From assembly GCF_010104355.1 (NCBI RefSeq), contig NZ_CP044972.1, positions 3,534,001 to 3,598,000 of the forward strand: a stretch of 64,000 nt of DNA, given 5' to 3'. This document shows positions 48,687 through 58,917 of this stretch, one piece after another. The number at the start of each line of letters is the position of its first letter. Positions within the stretch are counted from its first letter, which is position 1. The position numbers were made by a program, and so were the translations under genes. Under the pieces are notes generated by a model that did no database searches, was not told where the DNA came from, and saw only the letters and a list, made by a program, of their open reading frames with translations. This DNA is from Hydrogenophaga sp. PBL-H3. GTDB lineage: Bacteria > Pseudomonadota > Gammaproteobacteria > Burkholderiales > Burkholderiaceae_C.

Positions 48687-51440
48687 TCAGTCCAGCTTGC
48701 CGTGGCAATGCTTGTACTTCTTGCCGCTGCCACAAGGGCAAGGGTCGTTGCGACCCACGCGCGGAACTTCGCCAGCTGGACGTGGCGCGGCGTTGGCCGC
48801 ACCCACCGTTTCCGCTTCTCCGGTTTCCGTAGGCGCTGTGTAGGTCACGTTGGCAATCTGCTCGGCACGCTCTTCCAGCTGTTCGGCCGCCTGCGCCATT
48901 TGCTCGGCCGACTGCACACGCACGTTCATCAGAACACGCGTCACATCGTTCTTCACCGTGTCCAGCAACTGGCCGAACAGCACGAAAGCCTCGCGCTTGT
49001 ACTCTTGTTTGGGTTGCTTCTGGGCGTAGCCGCGCAGGTGAATGCCTTGACGCAGATAGTCCAATGCCGAGAGATGCTCACGCCACTGACCGTCGATGGT
49101 CTGAAGCAACACGACGCGTTCGAACTGGGTGAAGTTCTCTTCGCCCACGATCTGGACCTTGCCTTCGAAGGCCACCCTGGCGGCCGCCACCACGCGCTCG
49201 GCGACCTCCTCGGCATCGATCGACTCAGCGTCCGACACCCAGGTCGTCACTGGCACATCGACCGCCCACTCCTCCCGCAACACACGCTCCAGCGTGGGCA
49301 GGTCCCATTGCTCCTCGACACTGCCCTCGGGCACGTACTGGTGCACCAGATCGGCAAAGCATCCGTCGCGCAGCGAATCGATCTGCGCGCGCAAAGACTC
49401 GGCATCCAGGATGTCGTTGCGCTGCTGGTAGATCACCTTGCGCTGGTCGTTGGACACATCGTCGTACTCCAGCAGCTGCTTGCGGATGTCGAAGTTGCGG
49501 GCCTCGACCTTGCGCTGTGCACTTTCGATGCTGCGCGTGACGATACCGGCTTCGATGGCCTCACCCTCGGGCATCTTCAGGCGGTCCATGATCGCGCGCA
49601 CGCGATCACCCGCAAAGATGCGCATCAGCGAATCGTCAAGGCTCAAATAGAAACGCGAGGAACCCGGGTCGCCCTGGCGGCCAGAGCGACCGCGCAACTG
49701 GTTGTCGATGCGGCGCGATTCGTGGCGTTCGGTGGCAATGATGCGCAGGCCGCCGAGTGCCTTGACCTTGTCGTGGTCGGCCTGCCAGTGCTGGCGCAGC
49801 GACTCGATGCGCGATGCCTTGGTGACATCGTCCAGGGATGCGTCGTTCTGCACCGCGTCGACCATCTTCTCCAGATTGCCACCGAGCACGATGTCGGTGC
49901 CGCGACCCGCCATGTTTGTGGCGATGGTGATACCGCCTGGGCGGCCCGCCTGGATGATGATGTCGGCCTCGCGCGCATGCTGCTTGGCGTTGAGCACCTC
50001 ATGGGGCAGCCCTTCCTTCACCAGCAACTCGGCAATGATTTCCGAGTTTTCGATCGACGACGTGCCCACCAAAACGGGTTGGCCACGTTCGTGGCATTCG
50101 CGGATGTCCTCGATGGCGGCGACGTACTTCTCTTTCGTCGTCTTGTAGACGCGATCAAGCTGGTCAACGCGCTTGCTCACGCGGTTCGGCGGAATGACCA
50201 CCGTTTCCAGACTGTAGATTTCCTGGAATTCATACGCTTCGGTATCGGCCGTGCCGGTCATGCCAGAGAGCTTGCCGTACAGGCGGAAGTAGTTCTGGAA
50301 GGTGATGGAGGCCAGCGTCTGGTTCTCGGGCTGAATCGCCACACCTTCCTTGGCTTCCACCGCCTGGTGCAGGCCGTCGCTCCAACGCCTGCCCGTCATC
50401 AGGCGGCCGGTGAACTCATCGACGATCACAATTTCGCCATTCTGGTTCACGTAGTGCTGGTCGCGGTGATACAAGTGGTGCGCCTTGAGCGACGTGACGA
50501 GGTTGTGCAGCAGCGCAATGTTGGCGGGGTCGTACAGCGACGCGCCCTCGGGCAGCAAGCCGGCCTGGCTCAGCAACTGCTCGGCATGCTCGTGACCTTG
50601 TTCGGTCATGTGGATCGCATGGGCCTTTTCGTCCACCGTGAAGTCGCCCGGCTTGATGACGCCTTCGCCCGTGCGCACGTCGGCCTCGCCTTCCTGGCGC
50701 ACCAGATGCGGCACCAGTTGTTTGATGGCCATGTAGGTCTGGGTCTGGTCCTCGGCCTGACCGCTGATGATGAGCGGCGTGCGGGCCTCATCGATCAAGA
50801 TGGAGTCCACCTCATCGACGATCGCGTAGTTCAAACCACGCTGCACACGGTCGGCCGCCTCGTACACCATGTTGTCGCGCAGGTAGTCGAACCCATACTC
50901 GTTGTTGGTGCCGTAGGTGATGTCGGAGCGGTAAGCGGCCTGCTTCTCTTCGCGCGGTGCCTGGGGCAGGTTGATGCCGACCGTCAAACCAAGGAAGTTG
51001 TACAGACGACCCATCCATTGCGCGTCGCGGCTGGCCAGGTAATCGTTGACGGTGACCACGTGCACACCCTTGCCGGTGAGCGCATTGAGATACACCGGCA
51101 ACGTTGAGGTGAGAGTCTTGCCCTCGCCCGTGCGCATCTCGGCCACCTTGCCATGGTGCAGCGCGAGGCCACCCACCAGTTGCACGTCGAAGTGCCGCAT
51201 CTTCATGATGCGCTTGCTGCCTTCTCGCACCACAGCGAAAGCTTCGGGCAGCACCGACTCCAGGCTCTCTCCCTGGGCTATACGCTGCTTGAACGATTCG
51301 GTCTGACCCCGAAGCTCGTCATCGCTGAGTTTTTCAAACTGCGCCTCCAGACCATTGATGCGCTCCACCGTTTTGCGATAGGTCTTGAGCAATCGGTCGT
51401 TGCGACTACCAAAAAGTTTGGTGAGGAAGTTTGTGGCCAT
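48687..51440 (-). CDS. secA: Preprotein translocase ATPase SecA
   Basis: Drives Sec-dependent export through SecYEG. The 917-residue protein has Walker [18 protein letters not shown] near residue 102, Walker [21 protein letters not shown], the preprotein-binding and helical-wing domains, and a second helicase-like domain with [12 protein letters not shown] and [20 protein letters not shown]. The C-terminal SEC-C zinc site is [18 protein letters not shown]. The ATG at 51440 matches the family ([15 protein letters not shown]). The promoter overlaps the end of the M23 peptidase gene upstream. Confidence 0.97.
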   Translation of the reverse strand: MATNFLTKLFGSRNDRLLKTYRKTVERINGLEAQFEKLSDDELRGQTESFKQRIAQGESLESVLPEAFAVVREGSKRIMKMRHFDVQLVGGLALHHGKVAEMRTGEGKTLTSTLPVYLNALTGKGVHVVTVNDYLASRDAQWMGRLYNFLGLTVGINLPQAPREEKQAAYRSDITYGTNNEYGFDYLRDNMVYEAADRVQRGLNYAIVDEVDSILIDEARTPLIISGQAEDQTQTYMAIKQLVPHLVRQEGEADVRTGEGVIKPGDFTVDEKAHAIHMTEQGHEHAEQLLSQAGLLPEGASLYDPANIALLHNLVTSLKAHHLYHRDQHYVNQNGEIVIVDEFTGRLMTGRRWSDGLHQAVEAKEGVAIQPENQTLASITFQNYFRLYGKLSGMTGTADTEAYEFQEIYSLETVVIPPNRVSKRVDQLDRVYKTTKEKYVAAIEDIRECHERGQPVLVGTSSIENSEIIAELLVKEGLPHEVLNAKQHAREADIIIQAGRPGGITIATNMAGRGTDIVLGGNLEKMVDAVQNDASLDDVTKASRIESLRQHWQADHDKVKALGGLRIIATERHESRRIDNQLRGRSGRQGDPGSSRFYLSLDDSLMRIFAGDRVRAIMDRLKMPEGEAIEAGIVTRSIESAQRKVEARNFDIRKQLLEYDDVSNDQRKVIYQQRNDILDAESLRAQIDSLRDGCFADLVHQYVPEGSVEEQWDLPTLERVLREEWAVDVPVTTWVSDAESIDAEEVAERVVAAARVAFEGKVQIVGEENFTQFERVVLLQTIDGQWREHLSALDYLRQGIHLRGYAQKQPKQEYKREAFVLFGQLLDTVKNDVTRVLMNVRVQSAEQMAQAAEQLEERAEQIANVTYTAPTETGEAETVGAANAAPRPAGEVPRVGRNDPCPCGSGKKYKHCHGKLD

Positions 51441-51578
51441 ACATGCAGGCCCACACCAGACACCCTGAAGGCGCCGGGCAGGCAAAGGAAATGAGGAGGG
51501 CTCTTGCGAACCTGGAGGGCGTACACCAAGCGCCACTGAGGTGCCGGCGAACGCTGAGCTTTCAAGAGCAAAGCCGGG

Positions 51579-51608
51579 ATTTTAACTGCCGGGACCCGGC
51601 CCTGTTCA
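51579..51608 (-). promoter_or_regulatory. Candidate secA promoter overlapping the upstream stop codon
   Basis: On the minus strand TGAACA (51603-51608) and TAAAAT (51579-51584) are 18 bases apart. The -35 box includes the TGA stop of the M23 peptidase gene. A 138-base leader then precedes secA. Confidence 0.45.
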
Positions 51609-52556
51609 GGGCTTGCGAGGGCCCACCGCCGCGGGCCTGGCTGCCGCGATTTTTTCACCAGCCGCCAGGAACCGCTGAGGGTCCTGAGGCACGCCAGCCA
51701 CCCAGACCTCAAAGTGCAGGTGCGGCCCGGTGGAGCGTCCAGTGGATCCCACGCTGGCGATCTTCTGACCTCGCTTGACGATGTCGCCCTTCTTCACGAA
51801 GGTTTGAGACGAGTGGGCGTACCGCGTGATCAAGTCGTTGCCATGATCGATCTCGATCACATTGCCATAGGCAGCGTGGTACTCCTGCACCACCACCACA
51901 CCTCCGGCCGCCGCAAGGATTGGGGTACCCACATCGGCCGGGAAATCCAGCCCGGTATGCAGGGCCGAACGGCCCGTGATCGGGTCGATCCGAAAGCCGA
52001 AAGGTGACCCCACTTGAACACCGTTCACCGGTTTTTCCGTGGGTATCAGCGTTTGCTGGATCTTTTGATCAAACAGCCGGGACTCCACGACAGTCAGCCA
52101 GTCGACACGAGAGCCACTGGACACCTCGACCGTGTCCAGCGCCTGCATCAACTCCGGCAGGCTGATGTCCCGACTCGCCACCAGGGATCCGCCCGATCCT
52201 GGAGCTTTTTTGAATTCAGCCGGGTTAAGACCCGCCAAACCAGCCACGCGCTCACCGAGCGAGTCGATCTGGATCATGCGCGCCTGCATTTCCCCGAGCT
52301 TGCGGGCCATGGCGTCGAGATTGGCGCGCATGTATGCGTCTTTGGAGTCGACCTCGCTCTGGTGAACCAGCCGAGCCACGGAGGCAAAACCTGGCCAACC
52401 CTGACGCACGCCCTCAAGAAAGAACCAGTGATAAGTGGCAATCGAAGCCAACATCAACATCACGGCCGCCAACATGCCCACACCGACCAATTTGAAGCCA
52501 TTGAGATGCAGCGCCCTGCTCTTGGCCAACCAGGCGTCCGTGATAATGATGTGCAC
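51606..52556 (-). CDS. M23 family murein metallopeptidase
   Basis: A 316-residue membrane-anchored protein with one N-terminal helix (VGVGMLAAVMLMLASIATYH), a coiled-coil region (about 75-120) and a LytM/M23 domain with GFRIDPITGRSALHTGLDFP (first zinc His and Asp), HGNDLITRYAHSS and GSTGRSTGPHLHFEV (HxH zinc site). The zinc residues are complete, so it may be an active peptidase or an amidase activator of the NlpD/MepM group. The start is a GTG at 52556 with a strong AAGGAAAGG site. Confidence 0.88.
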   Translation of the reverse strand: MHIIITDAWLAKSRALHLNGFKLVGVGMLAAVMLMLASIATYHWFFLEGVRQGWPGFASVARLVHQSEVDSKDAYMRANLDAMARKLGEMQARMIQIDSLGERVAGLAGLNPAEFKKAPGSGGSLVASRDISLPELMQALDTVEVSSGSRVDWLTVVESRLFDQKIQQTLIPTEKPVNGVQVGSPFGFRIDPITGRSALHTGLDFPADVGTPILAAAGGVVVVQEYHAAYGNVIEIDHGNDLITRYAHSSQTFVKKGDIVKRGQKIASVGSTGRSTGPHLHFEVWVAGVPQDPQRFLAAGEKIAAARPAAVGPRKP

Positions 52557-52607
52557 TCTGAAACCTTTCCTTGCGGTGAGCAGCGAGAGCCCACCCGTCC
52601 AATTCAC

Positions 52608-52925
52608 ATGGCCACCGACCAACGACCCCGCACGCTCTACAGCCTGGATCAGGCTGTGGGTGCCGCGCCTTCGCTGGCCTTGCTGAGGGAACGCATTCGC
52701 GAGTCCCAAGGATGCATGGATCAGATACGCCATCTGATACCGGCTGCCATGCGTCAGCAGGTGGTGGCTGGCCCCTTGCAGGACCAGGAGTGGTGTTTGC
52801 TGGTGGGCAGCGCGGCTGCATCCACCAAGCTGAGACAACTGTTGCCGGCCATTCAGCAGGCATTGACCCAAAGCGGTGCGCAGGTTAACGCAATCCGGAT
52901 CAAAGTCCAAATGCCCGGGCGATGA
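52608..52925 (+). CDS. DciA-like (DUF721) protein
   Basis: A 105-residue protein divergent from the M23 peptidase gene. It has a basic/helical start, then LLRERIRESQGCMDQIRHLI, and the DUF721-like beta part QEWCLLVGSAAASTKLRQLL ending in AIRIKVQM. This resembles the KH-like fold of DciA, the ancestral DnaB-helicase loader that replaces DnaC in most bacteria. The similarity is from memory and is moderate. The position beside secA and the M23 gene matches DUF721 genes in related genera. Confidence 0.65.
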   Translation: MATDQRPRTLYSLDQAVGAAPSLALLRERIRESQGCMDQIRHLIPAAMRQQVVAGPLQDQEWCLLVGSAAASTKLRQLLPAIQQALTQSGAQVNAIRIKVQMPGR

Positions 52926-52964
52926 ACGCACGGTGTGCGCAAGCCGGTGGCAAATACAGAGGGA

Positions 52965-53040
<76 letters not shown>

Positions 53041-53058
53041 CCTGAAAAGGTTGCGAGT

Positions 53059-53580
53059 TTACTTGACCCGTTTGAGTTGGGGTCGGCCGGCCGTGCGTCC
53101 CGGACCATCGCTGGGCGGCTCCGGCGGCTCGTCGCCTTCGTCCGCCACATCCTCGTTGGTCACTGAGCGGAGCGGGCTGCGCGACACTGTGTCTGATGCA
53201 GGCTCCGTGGCATCGGACACAGCGTCCGACTTGACGGTGGACAGCGTTGCGGCCGCTGGCGCGGGGAAAGCCATGCCCTGACCGTTCTCGCGCGCATAGA
53301 TCGCAATCACGTGGCTGATGGGCACCACGATTTCGCGCGCCACGCCGCCGAAGCGTGCCTTGAACTCGATGAAGTCATTGCCCAGGCGCAAGGCGCTGGT
53401 GGCATCCACACCCACATTGAGCACGATCTCGCCGTTCTTCACGAACTCCATCGGCACCTGCACGGAGGCATCCACCTGCACGGCAATGTAGGGGGAAAAC
53501 CCATTGTCCGAACACCATTCGTGCAGGGCACGGATCAGGTAGGGCCGAGTGGATGGGATATCGGTGTCGACAGGACTCAT
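53059..53580 (-). CDS. sspB: ClpXP protease specificity-enhancing factor SspB
   Basis: The 173-residue adaptor delivers ssrA-tagged proteins to ClpXP. The N-terminal substrate-binding domain (about 1-110) has RPYLIRALHEWCSDNGFSPY, GEIVLNVGVDATSALRLGND and FGGVAREIVVPISHVIAIYA. A long flexible, acidic and Pro-rich linker follows, and the C-terminal ClpX-binding motif is PQLKRVK. It lies about 52 bases downstream of sspA, in the conserved petABC-sspAB order. Confidence 0.95.
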   Translation of the reverse strand: MSPVDTDIPSTRPYLIRALHEWCSDNGFSPYIAVQVDASVQVPMEFVKNGEIVLNVGVDATSALRLGNDFIEFKARFGGVAREIVVPISHVIAIYARENGQGMAFPAPAAATLSTVKSDAVSDATEPASDTVSRSPLRSVTNEDVADEGDEPPEPPSDGPGRTAGRPQLKRVK

Positions 53581-53632
53581 GAATGGTCGCTGGGGCTGTA
53601 GGCAACCCGGTCGCGCACGACCGGGTACGTCA

Positions 53633-54244
53633 TCACTTGCGCATCACTTTCTCGGACGGCGTCAGCGCTTCGATATAGGCCGGACGCGAGAAGATGCGCT
53701 CGGCGTACTTGAGCAGAGGCGCCGCATTCTTGCTGAGTTCGATACCGTAGAAGTCCAGACGCCACAACAACGGGGCGATGGCTACATCCAGCATGGAGAA
53801 GTTGTCGCCCAGCATGAACTTGTTCTTCAGGAACACCGGGGCCAACTGAGTGAGCCGATCGCGGATGTGAGCCCGCGCCTTCTCCAGCGCCTTTTCGTTG
53901 CCCTTGGTGCTGCGCGATTCGAGCATGGAGACATGCGTGAACAGCTCTTTTTCGAAGTTCAGCAAAAACAGACGCACACGAGCGCGATCGACCGGGTCGC
54001 CGGGCATCAACTGTGGATGCGGGAAACGCTCATCGATGTACTCGTTGATGATGTTCGACTCGTACAGGATGAGGTCGCGCTCGACCAGGATGGGCACCTG
54101 ACCGTACGGGTTCATCACGCTGATGTCTTCGGGCTTGTTGTAGAGGTCGACATCCCGGATCTCGAAGTCCATGCCCTTTTCGAACAACACGAAGCGGCAG
54201 CGGTGGGAATACGGGCAAGTGGTACCCGAGTACAAGACCATCAT
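53633..54244 (-). CDS. sspA: Stringent starvation protein A (glutathione S-transferase fold)
   Basis: A 203-residue RNA-polymerase-associated protein with a GST-like fold. The thioredoxin-like N-terminal domain has LYSGTTCPYSHRCRFVLFEK and NPYGQVPILVERDLILYESN. The helical C-terminal domain includes FPHPQLMPGDPVDRARVRLF, with the PHP motif (here FPHPQL) that is important for binding RNA polymerase in E. coli. A strong AAGGAG lies 8 bases before the ATG. Two hairpins sit directly upstream (see 54264-54346), so how it is transcribed is a question. Confidence 0.95.
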   Translation of the reverse strand: MMVLYSGTTCPYSHRCRFVLFEKGMDFEIRDVDLYNKPEDISVMNPYGQVPILVERDLILYESNIINEYIDERFPHPQLMPGDPVDRARVRLFLLNFEKELFTHVSMLESRSTKGNEKALEKARAHIRDRLTQLAPVFLKNKFMLGDNFSMLDVAIAPLLWRLDFYGIELSKNAAPLLKYAERIFSRPAYIEALTPSEKVMRK

Positions 54245-54263
54245 GAGGGAGTCTCCTTAAAGC

Positions 54264-54311
54264 AAAAAACAGTGGTTTGCTCTCGTGTCATACGGACACT
54301 GCAAACCACTG
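54264..54311 (-). terminator. Strong intrinsic terminator just upstream of sspA
   Basis: An 11-base stem (CAGTGGTTTGC/GCAAACCACTG, 54270-54311) encloses a second 5-base stem (GTGTC/GACAC), and on the minus strand six T follow (54264-54269). The T run ends only about 20 bases from the sspA ATG. It should end the petABC transcript. Confidence 0.88.
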
Positions 54312-54322
54312 CGAAACAGACA

Positions 54323-54346
54323 GGCTGGTGGTTCGCACCACCAGCC
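54323..54346 (-). terminator. Second hairpin after petC
   Basis: A perfect 10-base stem GGCTGGTGGT/ACCACCAGCC with a four-base loop, about 15 bases after the petC stop; on the minus strand it is followed by TGTCTGTTT, a modest U tract. Confidence 0.7.
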
Positions 54347-54360
54347 CTGCCGGGTGGGAA

Positions 54361-55116
54361 TTATTTGATGTCTTTCCAGAACGAGGCATTCAGGCGCCAA
54401 GCCACCACGGTGAAGGCGGCTAGGAACAACATCACCCACACGCCAACGCGAACCCGGCTGTTCTGGGCTGGCTCAGCCATCCACTGCAGATAGGCGACCA
54501 GATCACCCACGTTGTCGTCGTACTTGGCAGCACTGAGCGTACCGGCCTTGACCGTTTCCCAGCCCTTGACGCGATCCACCTCGTGGCCGTGGCTCATGAC
54601 CTTTTCGTGCACCGGGCGTTGCTCGCCCTGGAGTTCCCACAAGGGGTTGGGCATGCCGATGTTGGGAAACGCCAGGTTGTTCCAGCCCGTGGGCTTGGTG
54701 TCGTCGCGGTAGTAGGTCCGCAGCAGGGTGTAGACGTAATCTGCTCCCGTGCCCGCATGGCTGGAGCGCGATCGGGCGATCAAGGTCAGATCGGGCGGAT
54801 TCACACCGAACCACTGCTTGGCCTGCTTCGGATCGATGGACGCCTTCATCGTGTCACCGATCTTGTCGGTGGTAAAGGTCAGGTTCTCCGCGATCTGCTT
54901 GTCGTTCAGCCCGATGTCACGCAAGCGGTTGTAGCGCATGAAGGCGGCCGAGTGGCAGCTCAGGCAGTAGTTCACGAACAGCTTGGCACCGTTTTGCAGG
55001 GCAGCCATGTCGTTGGTGCGCTGGGGCGCTTTGTCCAGCGGAATGCTGCCGCCAGCAGCCAACGCCACACCTGACAGCCCCAATGCCATCACGAAACCCA
55101 AGAGGATTTTTTTCAT
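54361..55116 (-). CDS. petC: Cytochrome c1 of the bc1 complex
   Basis: The 251-residue subunit carries haem c1 and passes electrons to a soluble cytochrome c. A signal peptide (ILLGFVMALGLSGVALAAGG) is followed by the haem-binding CxxCH in VNYCLSCHSAAFMRYNRL, and the distal Met region lies near NIGMPNPLWEL. A C-terminal helix (VRVGVWVMLFLAAFTVVAWR) anchors it in the membrane. An AAATGAAA-type start follows petB by 32 bases. Two hairpins follow the stop. Confidence 0.96.
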   Translation of the reverse strand: MKKILLGFVMALGLSGVALAAGGSIPLDKAPQRTNDMAALQNGAKLFVNYCLSCHSAAFMRYNRLRDIGLNDKQIAENLTFTTDKIGDTMKASIDPKQAKQWFGVNPPDLTLIARSRSSHAGTGADYVYTLLRTYYRDDTKPTGWNNLAFPNIGMPNPLWELQGEQRPVHEKVMSHGHEVDRVKGWETVKAGTLSAAKYDDNVGDLVAYLQWMAEPAQNSRVRVGVWVMLFLAAFTVVAWRLNASFWKDIK

Positions 55117-55148
55117 TTGCTTGACTCTCTGAATTGGCTCTTCGGATT

Positions 55149-56549
55149 TCAGTGGGGCTGGAAGGTAACGCGGTCGGGCACGGGCTTGAACTCACCCAGA
55201 CGGCTCCACCAAGGCATCAGCAGGAAGAAGCCGAAGTAGAACAAGGTGCCGACCTGAGATACGCGCTCGCCAATGGGTGACGGTGGCAACACGCCGAGGT
55301 AACCCAGGATCAGGAAGTTGATGACGAACACGCCATACAAGTACTTGTTCCAGGTCGGACGATAGCGAATCGACTTGACCGGGCTGTGGTCCAACCAGGG
55401 GAGGAAGAACAGGATGATCACTGCGCCGCCCATGGCGACCACACCCCAGAACTTGGCATCGATGGCCAGCATCAGCGCCACCAGCACCACAGCGCCACCC
55501 AGAATCCCCGCTTTAAAGATGGATGCCAGCTTGGTCTTGATGACACCCAGGACAGCGCCCAGCAGCACGCAGGCAATCAGCGCGTACATCATTTCGCTGG
55601 TGATGGCACGCAGCATGGAATAGAAGGGCGTGAAGTACCAGACCGGCGCAATGTGCAGCGGCGTGACCAGCGGATCGGCCGGAATGAAGTTGTTGAACTC
55701 CAGGAAGTAGCCCCCGAACTCGGGCGCAAAGAAAACAATCGCCGAAAAGATCATGAGGAACACGGACACACCCAGCACGTCGTGCACGGTGTAGTACGGG
55801 TGGAACGGAATGCCATCGAGGGGAATGCCCTTGGCGTCTTTCTTGGCCTTGATCTCCACGCCGTCGGGGTTGTTGGAACCCACTTCATGCAAGGCAATGA
55901 TGTGCGCAACCACCAGGCCCAGGAGGACCAGCGGCACGGCAATCACGTGGAAGCTGAAGAAGCGATTCAAGGTGGCGTCTCCCACCACAAAGTCACCACG
56001 GATCAACAACGCCAGATCGGGGCCCACGAAGGGGATGGCGGCAAACAGGTTCACGATCACCTGAGCGCCCCAGTACGACATTTGACCCCAGGGCAGCAAG
56101 TAGCCCATGAAGGCTTCGGCCATCAGGCACAGGAAGATGGCGCAGCCGAACACCCACACCAACTCGCGCGGCTTGCGGTAGCTGCCGTAAATCAGACCGC
56201 GGAACATGTGCATGTAGACCACCACGAAGAACGCCGAGGCGCCGGTGGAATGCATGTAGCGGATCAACCAGCCCCAAGGCACATCTCGCATGATGTATTC
56301 GACCGAGGCAAAGGCCAACGCGGCGTCGGGCTTGTAGTGCATCACCAGGAAAATGCCGGTGACGATCTGGATCACGAGCACGAGCAGTGCCAGCGAGCCA
56401 AAGAAATACCAGAAGTTGAAGTTCTTGGGTGCGTAGTACTCGGCCAAGTGCTCGTTGTAGAGCTTGGACAGCGGGAACCGGTTATCAACCCAGTTCAGCG
56501 CCTTCTGACCGATCGGTGCGTCGGGGGAAATGTCTTTGAATTCAGCCAT
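55149..56549 (-). CDS. petB: Cytochrome b of the bc1 complex
   Basis: The 466-residue quinol-oxidising subunit has eight or more membrane helices. The haem ligand pairs are in MHSTGASAFFVVVYMHMFRG and FFSFHVIAVPLVLLGLVVAH. The Qo-site PEWY-like segment reads IAPVWYFTPFYSMLRA here, and the GYLLPWGQMSYWGAQV segment is conserved. A C-terminal extension after residue about 400 (PTWNKYLYGVFVINFLILGY) is usual in proteobacteria. It lies 37 bases after petA. Confidence 0.96.
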   Translation of the reverse strand: MAEFKDISPDAPIGQKALNWVDNRFPLSKLYNEHLAEYYAPKNFNFWYFFGSLALLVLVIQIVTGIFLVMHYKPDAALAFASVEYIMRDVPWGWLIRYMHSTGASAFFVVVYMHMFRGLIYGSYRKPRELVWVFGCAIFLCLMAEAFMGYLLPWGQMSYWGAQVIVNLFAAIPFVGPDLALLIRGDFVVGDATLNRFFSFHVIAVPLVLLGLVVAHIIALHEVGSNNPDGVEIKAKKDAKGIPLDGIPFHPYYTVHDVLGVSVFLMIFSAIVFFAPEFGGYFLEFNNFIPADPLVTPLHIAPVWYFTPFYSMLRAITSEMMYALIACVLLGAVLGVIKTKLASIFKAGILGGAVVLVALMLAIDAKFWGVVAMGGAVIILFFLPWLDHSPVKSIRYRPTWNKYLYGVFVINFLILGYLGVLPPSPIGERVSQVGTLFYFGFFLLMPWWSRLGEFKPVPDRVTFQPH

Positions 56550-56586
56550 GGGGGTGCCTCTGTGATCCGTTGTCTGTCAGCGCCGC

Positions 56587-57195
56587 TCAGGCCTGCTTGT
56601 CTTCGCCGACCAGCAGTTTCGTGTCGGAGATGTAGTAATGCGGCGGCACTTCCAGGTTGTCGGGCGCGGGCTTGTTCTTGAACACACGACCGGCCAGGTC
56701 GAAGGTGGAGCCATGGCAAGCGCAGAGGAAGCCGCCCTGCCAATCGTCAGGCAACGAAGGCTGAGGGCCGGGCGTGAGCCTGTCACCGGGCGAGCAACCC
56801 AGGTGGGTACAGATACCCACGGCCACCAGGAACTCGGGCTTGATGGAGCGATGGTGATTTTTGGCGTATTCGGGCGTGGGCACGGCATTGCGCGCCGAAT
56901 CGGGATCTGCCAGCTGGCCACCGATCTTTTCGAGTTCGGCCAATTGCTCGGGCGTGCGGCGCATGATCCACACCGGCTTGCCGCGCCACTCGACCACGAT
57001 TTTTTCACCTGGGAGGATGCCCGAGACATCCACTTCGACCGCGGCGCCGGCGGCTTTGGCGCGCTCGGACGGCTGGAATGTGCTCACGAAGGGCACAGCG
57101 ACAGCGGCTGCACCCACGCCACCCATGGCGCAGGAGGTGATCAGCCAGGTACGGCGGCTGCTGTTGGCAGGCGCGTGGACGGTTGCTTCACTCAT
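56587..57195 (-). CDS. petA: Rieske iron-sulfur protein of the bc1 complex
   Basis: The 202-residue subunit carries the [2Fe-2S] cluster. The cluster ligands are in [13 protein letters not shown] and [17 protein letters not shown] (Cys-x-His and Cys-x2-His pairs). The N-terminal [20 protein letters not shown] is a twin-arginine signal anchor, so insertion through the Tat system (tatABC at 61-62.7 kb) is expected. It is the first gene of petABC and is divergent from mscL. Confidence 0.97.
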   Translation of the reverse strand: MSEATVHAPANSSRRTWLITSCAMGGVGAAAVAVPFVSTFQPSERAKAAGAAVEVDVSGILPGEKIVVEWRGKPVWIMRRTPEQLAELEKIGGQLADPDSARNAVPTPEYAKNHHRSIKPEFLVAVGICTHLGCSPGDRLTPGPQPSLPDDWQGGFLCACHGSTFDLAGRVFKNKPAPDNLEVPPHYYISDTKLLVGEDKQA

Positions 57196-57443
57196 GGAAC
57201 TCTTTCAATGAGACTTCAGGTCAGGACATTCGGGACAACCCGGCATTGTACTGGAGCCCACAAGGCCCATTCAGGCTTGCCGGGGTACAGGACTGGGCTA
57301 TTGCTGATGAAGAACACGGGCTGTCGGGCCCATTTGGATCGTGGTTGTCACTGTGCACCAGACCCTTGTGTGAGAATCAATTTCGGCCACTCGCTCAGCA
57401 GAACGATGGCTATCGCCAACAACCATCTACCGAGGGAAACACC

Positions 57444-57872
57444 ATGAGCATGATGCAGGAATTCAAGGAGTTCGCCGTCAAGGGCAACGTCATCGATCTG
57501 GCGGTGGGCGTGATCATCGGAGGCGCATTCGGCAAGATCGTCACTTCGATGGTGGACGACATCATCATGCCCATCGTGGGATCGATCTTCGGCAACCTCG
57601 ACTTCACCAATCTGTACGTGCCGCTGGGCAAGGTGCCCGAGGGCACTGCTTCCACGCTGGCGGCACTCAAGGCCGCTGGCGTGCCCACGCTGGCCTATGG
57701 CAACTTCATCACTGTGGCCATCAACTTCACCATCCTCGCCTTCATCATTTTCATGATGGTCAAGCAGGTCAACCGGCTCAAGCGCGAAGCCCCCGCCGCG
57801 CCGCCAGCACCGGCGGCCACGCCCGAAGACGTGGTGCTGTTGCGCGAGATCCGCGACAGCCTCAAGAAGTAA
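57444..57872 (+). CDS. mscL: Large-conductance mechanosensitive channel MscL
   Basis: Opens under membrane tension to release solutes in osmotic downshock. The 142-residue protein has the family start [20 protein letters not shown], first helix [20 protein letters not shown], second helix [20 protein letters not shown] and a C-terminal bundle ending [13 protein letters not shown]. The Ala/Pro-rich linker before that end is a little longer than in E. coli. GAGGGA lies 10 bases before the ATG. Its last 11 bases overlap pdxA on the other strand. Confidence 0.97.
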   Translation: MSMMQEFKEFAVKGNVIDLAVGVIIGGAFGKIVTSMVDDIIMPIVGSIFGNLDFTNLYVPLGKVPEGTASTLAALKAAGVPTLAYGNFITVAINFTILAFIIFMMVKQVNRLKREAPAAPPAPAATPEDVVLLREIRDSLKK

Positions 57873-58911
57873 CGGCCGCTCCCAGGGCAGCGTCGATCGC
57901 GGCCAGCAAGCTGCGGGCGCTGGCGCGACCTGTGCCGGCAATGTCAAAGGCTGTCCCATGGTCGGGGCTGGTACGCACGAAGGGCAAGCCCAGCGTGGTG
58001 TTCACACCATCGTCCAGGCCCAACAGCTTCACCGGAATCAACCCTTGGTCGTGGTACATCGCCACCACCACATCGAAGCTGCCCTGCCGTGCACGCATGA
58101 ACACGGTGTCTGGTGCGTGAGGGCCGCTGACGTCCAGACCGTCTGCTCGCGCGCGCCCAACCGCTGGTGCGATGACGTCCCGGTCTTCCAGCCCGAACAG
58201 GCCGCCTTCTCCCGCGTGCGGATTCAGTCCCGCCACGGCGATGCGTGGCCGCGCCAGGCCGATGCGCTGAAAATGCGCATGGGTGATGCGGATCGTCTGC
58301 AGCACCTGCTCGGTGGTCACGGCATCCAGCGCCTGCCTGAGCGACACGTGGATGCTCACCAGCACCGTGCTCAGCCCCGGGCAACTCAGCATCATGCGCA
58401 CAGGCAAGGCAGACACCGCCACGCCCAGGTGCGCCGCGCTCAATGCCTGCAGCAGCTCGGTGTGTCCGGGATGTTCGACGCCGGCCGCCGCCAAGGCCTC
58501 CTTGTGGATCGGCGCGGTCACCACGGCACGCGCCCTCCCCTCCAGCGCGGCGGCTGCCGCCCACTCGATGCAATCGGCCGCCGCGCGACCCGCGTGCGCG
58601 CTGATGTGCCCGAACGTCACTGGTCGCGCCAAGCGGCACGCCTGCACCACGGCCACGCAGCCCGGCGGCACAGCTGCCAGATCCGCAAGGTCAGCAATCT
58701 CGGCCACCATCAAAGGCGGCAACCCCGCTCCGACCAGTCGAGTCGCCCTGGAAAGCGTGAACACGTCGCCAGCCACCACGATCTGTCCAAGCAGTTCGGG
58801 CCGCTCGCGCAAAGCCTTGGCGATGATCTCCGGGCCAATGCCGGCCGGGTCTCCCATGGTCAGGACGATGGGCTTGATGGGGGCCGGCTGGCCAGGTAAA
58901 GGCGCGCTCAT
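57862..58911 (-). CDS. pdxA: 4-Hydroxythreonine-4-phosphate dehydrogenase
   Basis: Oxidises 4-phosphohydroxy-threonine in pyridoxal phosphate synthesis. The 349-residue protein has the N-terminal [19 protein letters not shown], the metal-site segments [20 protein letters not shown] and [16 protein letters not shown], and [17 protein letters not shown] with the catalytic Asp/His, ending with [16 protein letters not shown]. The ATG at 58911 is 6 bases inside a possible TTG start. It follows the Nif3-like gene at once. Confidence 0.95.
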   Translation of the reverse strand: MSAPLPGQPAPIKPIVLTMGDPAGIGPEIIAKALRERPELLGQIVVAGDVFTLSRATRLVGAGLPPLMVAEIADLADLAAVPPGCVAVVQACRLARPVTFGHISAHAGRAAADCIEWAAAAALEGRARAVVTAPIHKEALAAAGVEHPGHTELLQALSAAHLGVAVSALPVRMMLSCPGLSTVLVSIHVSLRQALDAVTTEQVLQTIRITHAHFQRIGLARPRIAVAGLNPHAGEGGLFGLEDRDVIAPAVGRARADGLDVSGPHAPDTVFMRARQGSFDVVVAMYHDQGLIPVKLLGLDDGVNTTLGLPFVRTSPDHGTAFDIAGTGRASARSLLAAIDAALGAAVTS

Positions 58912-58917
58912 CGCCAA

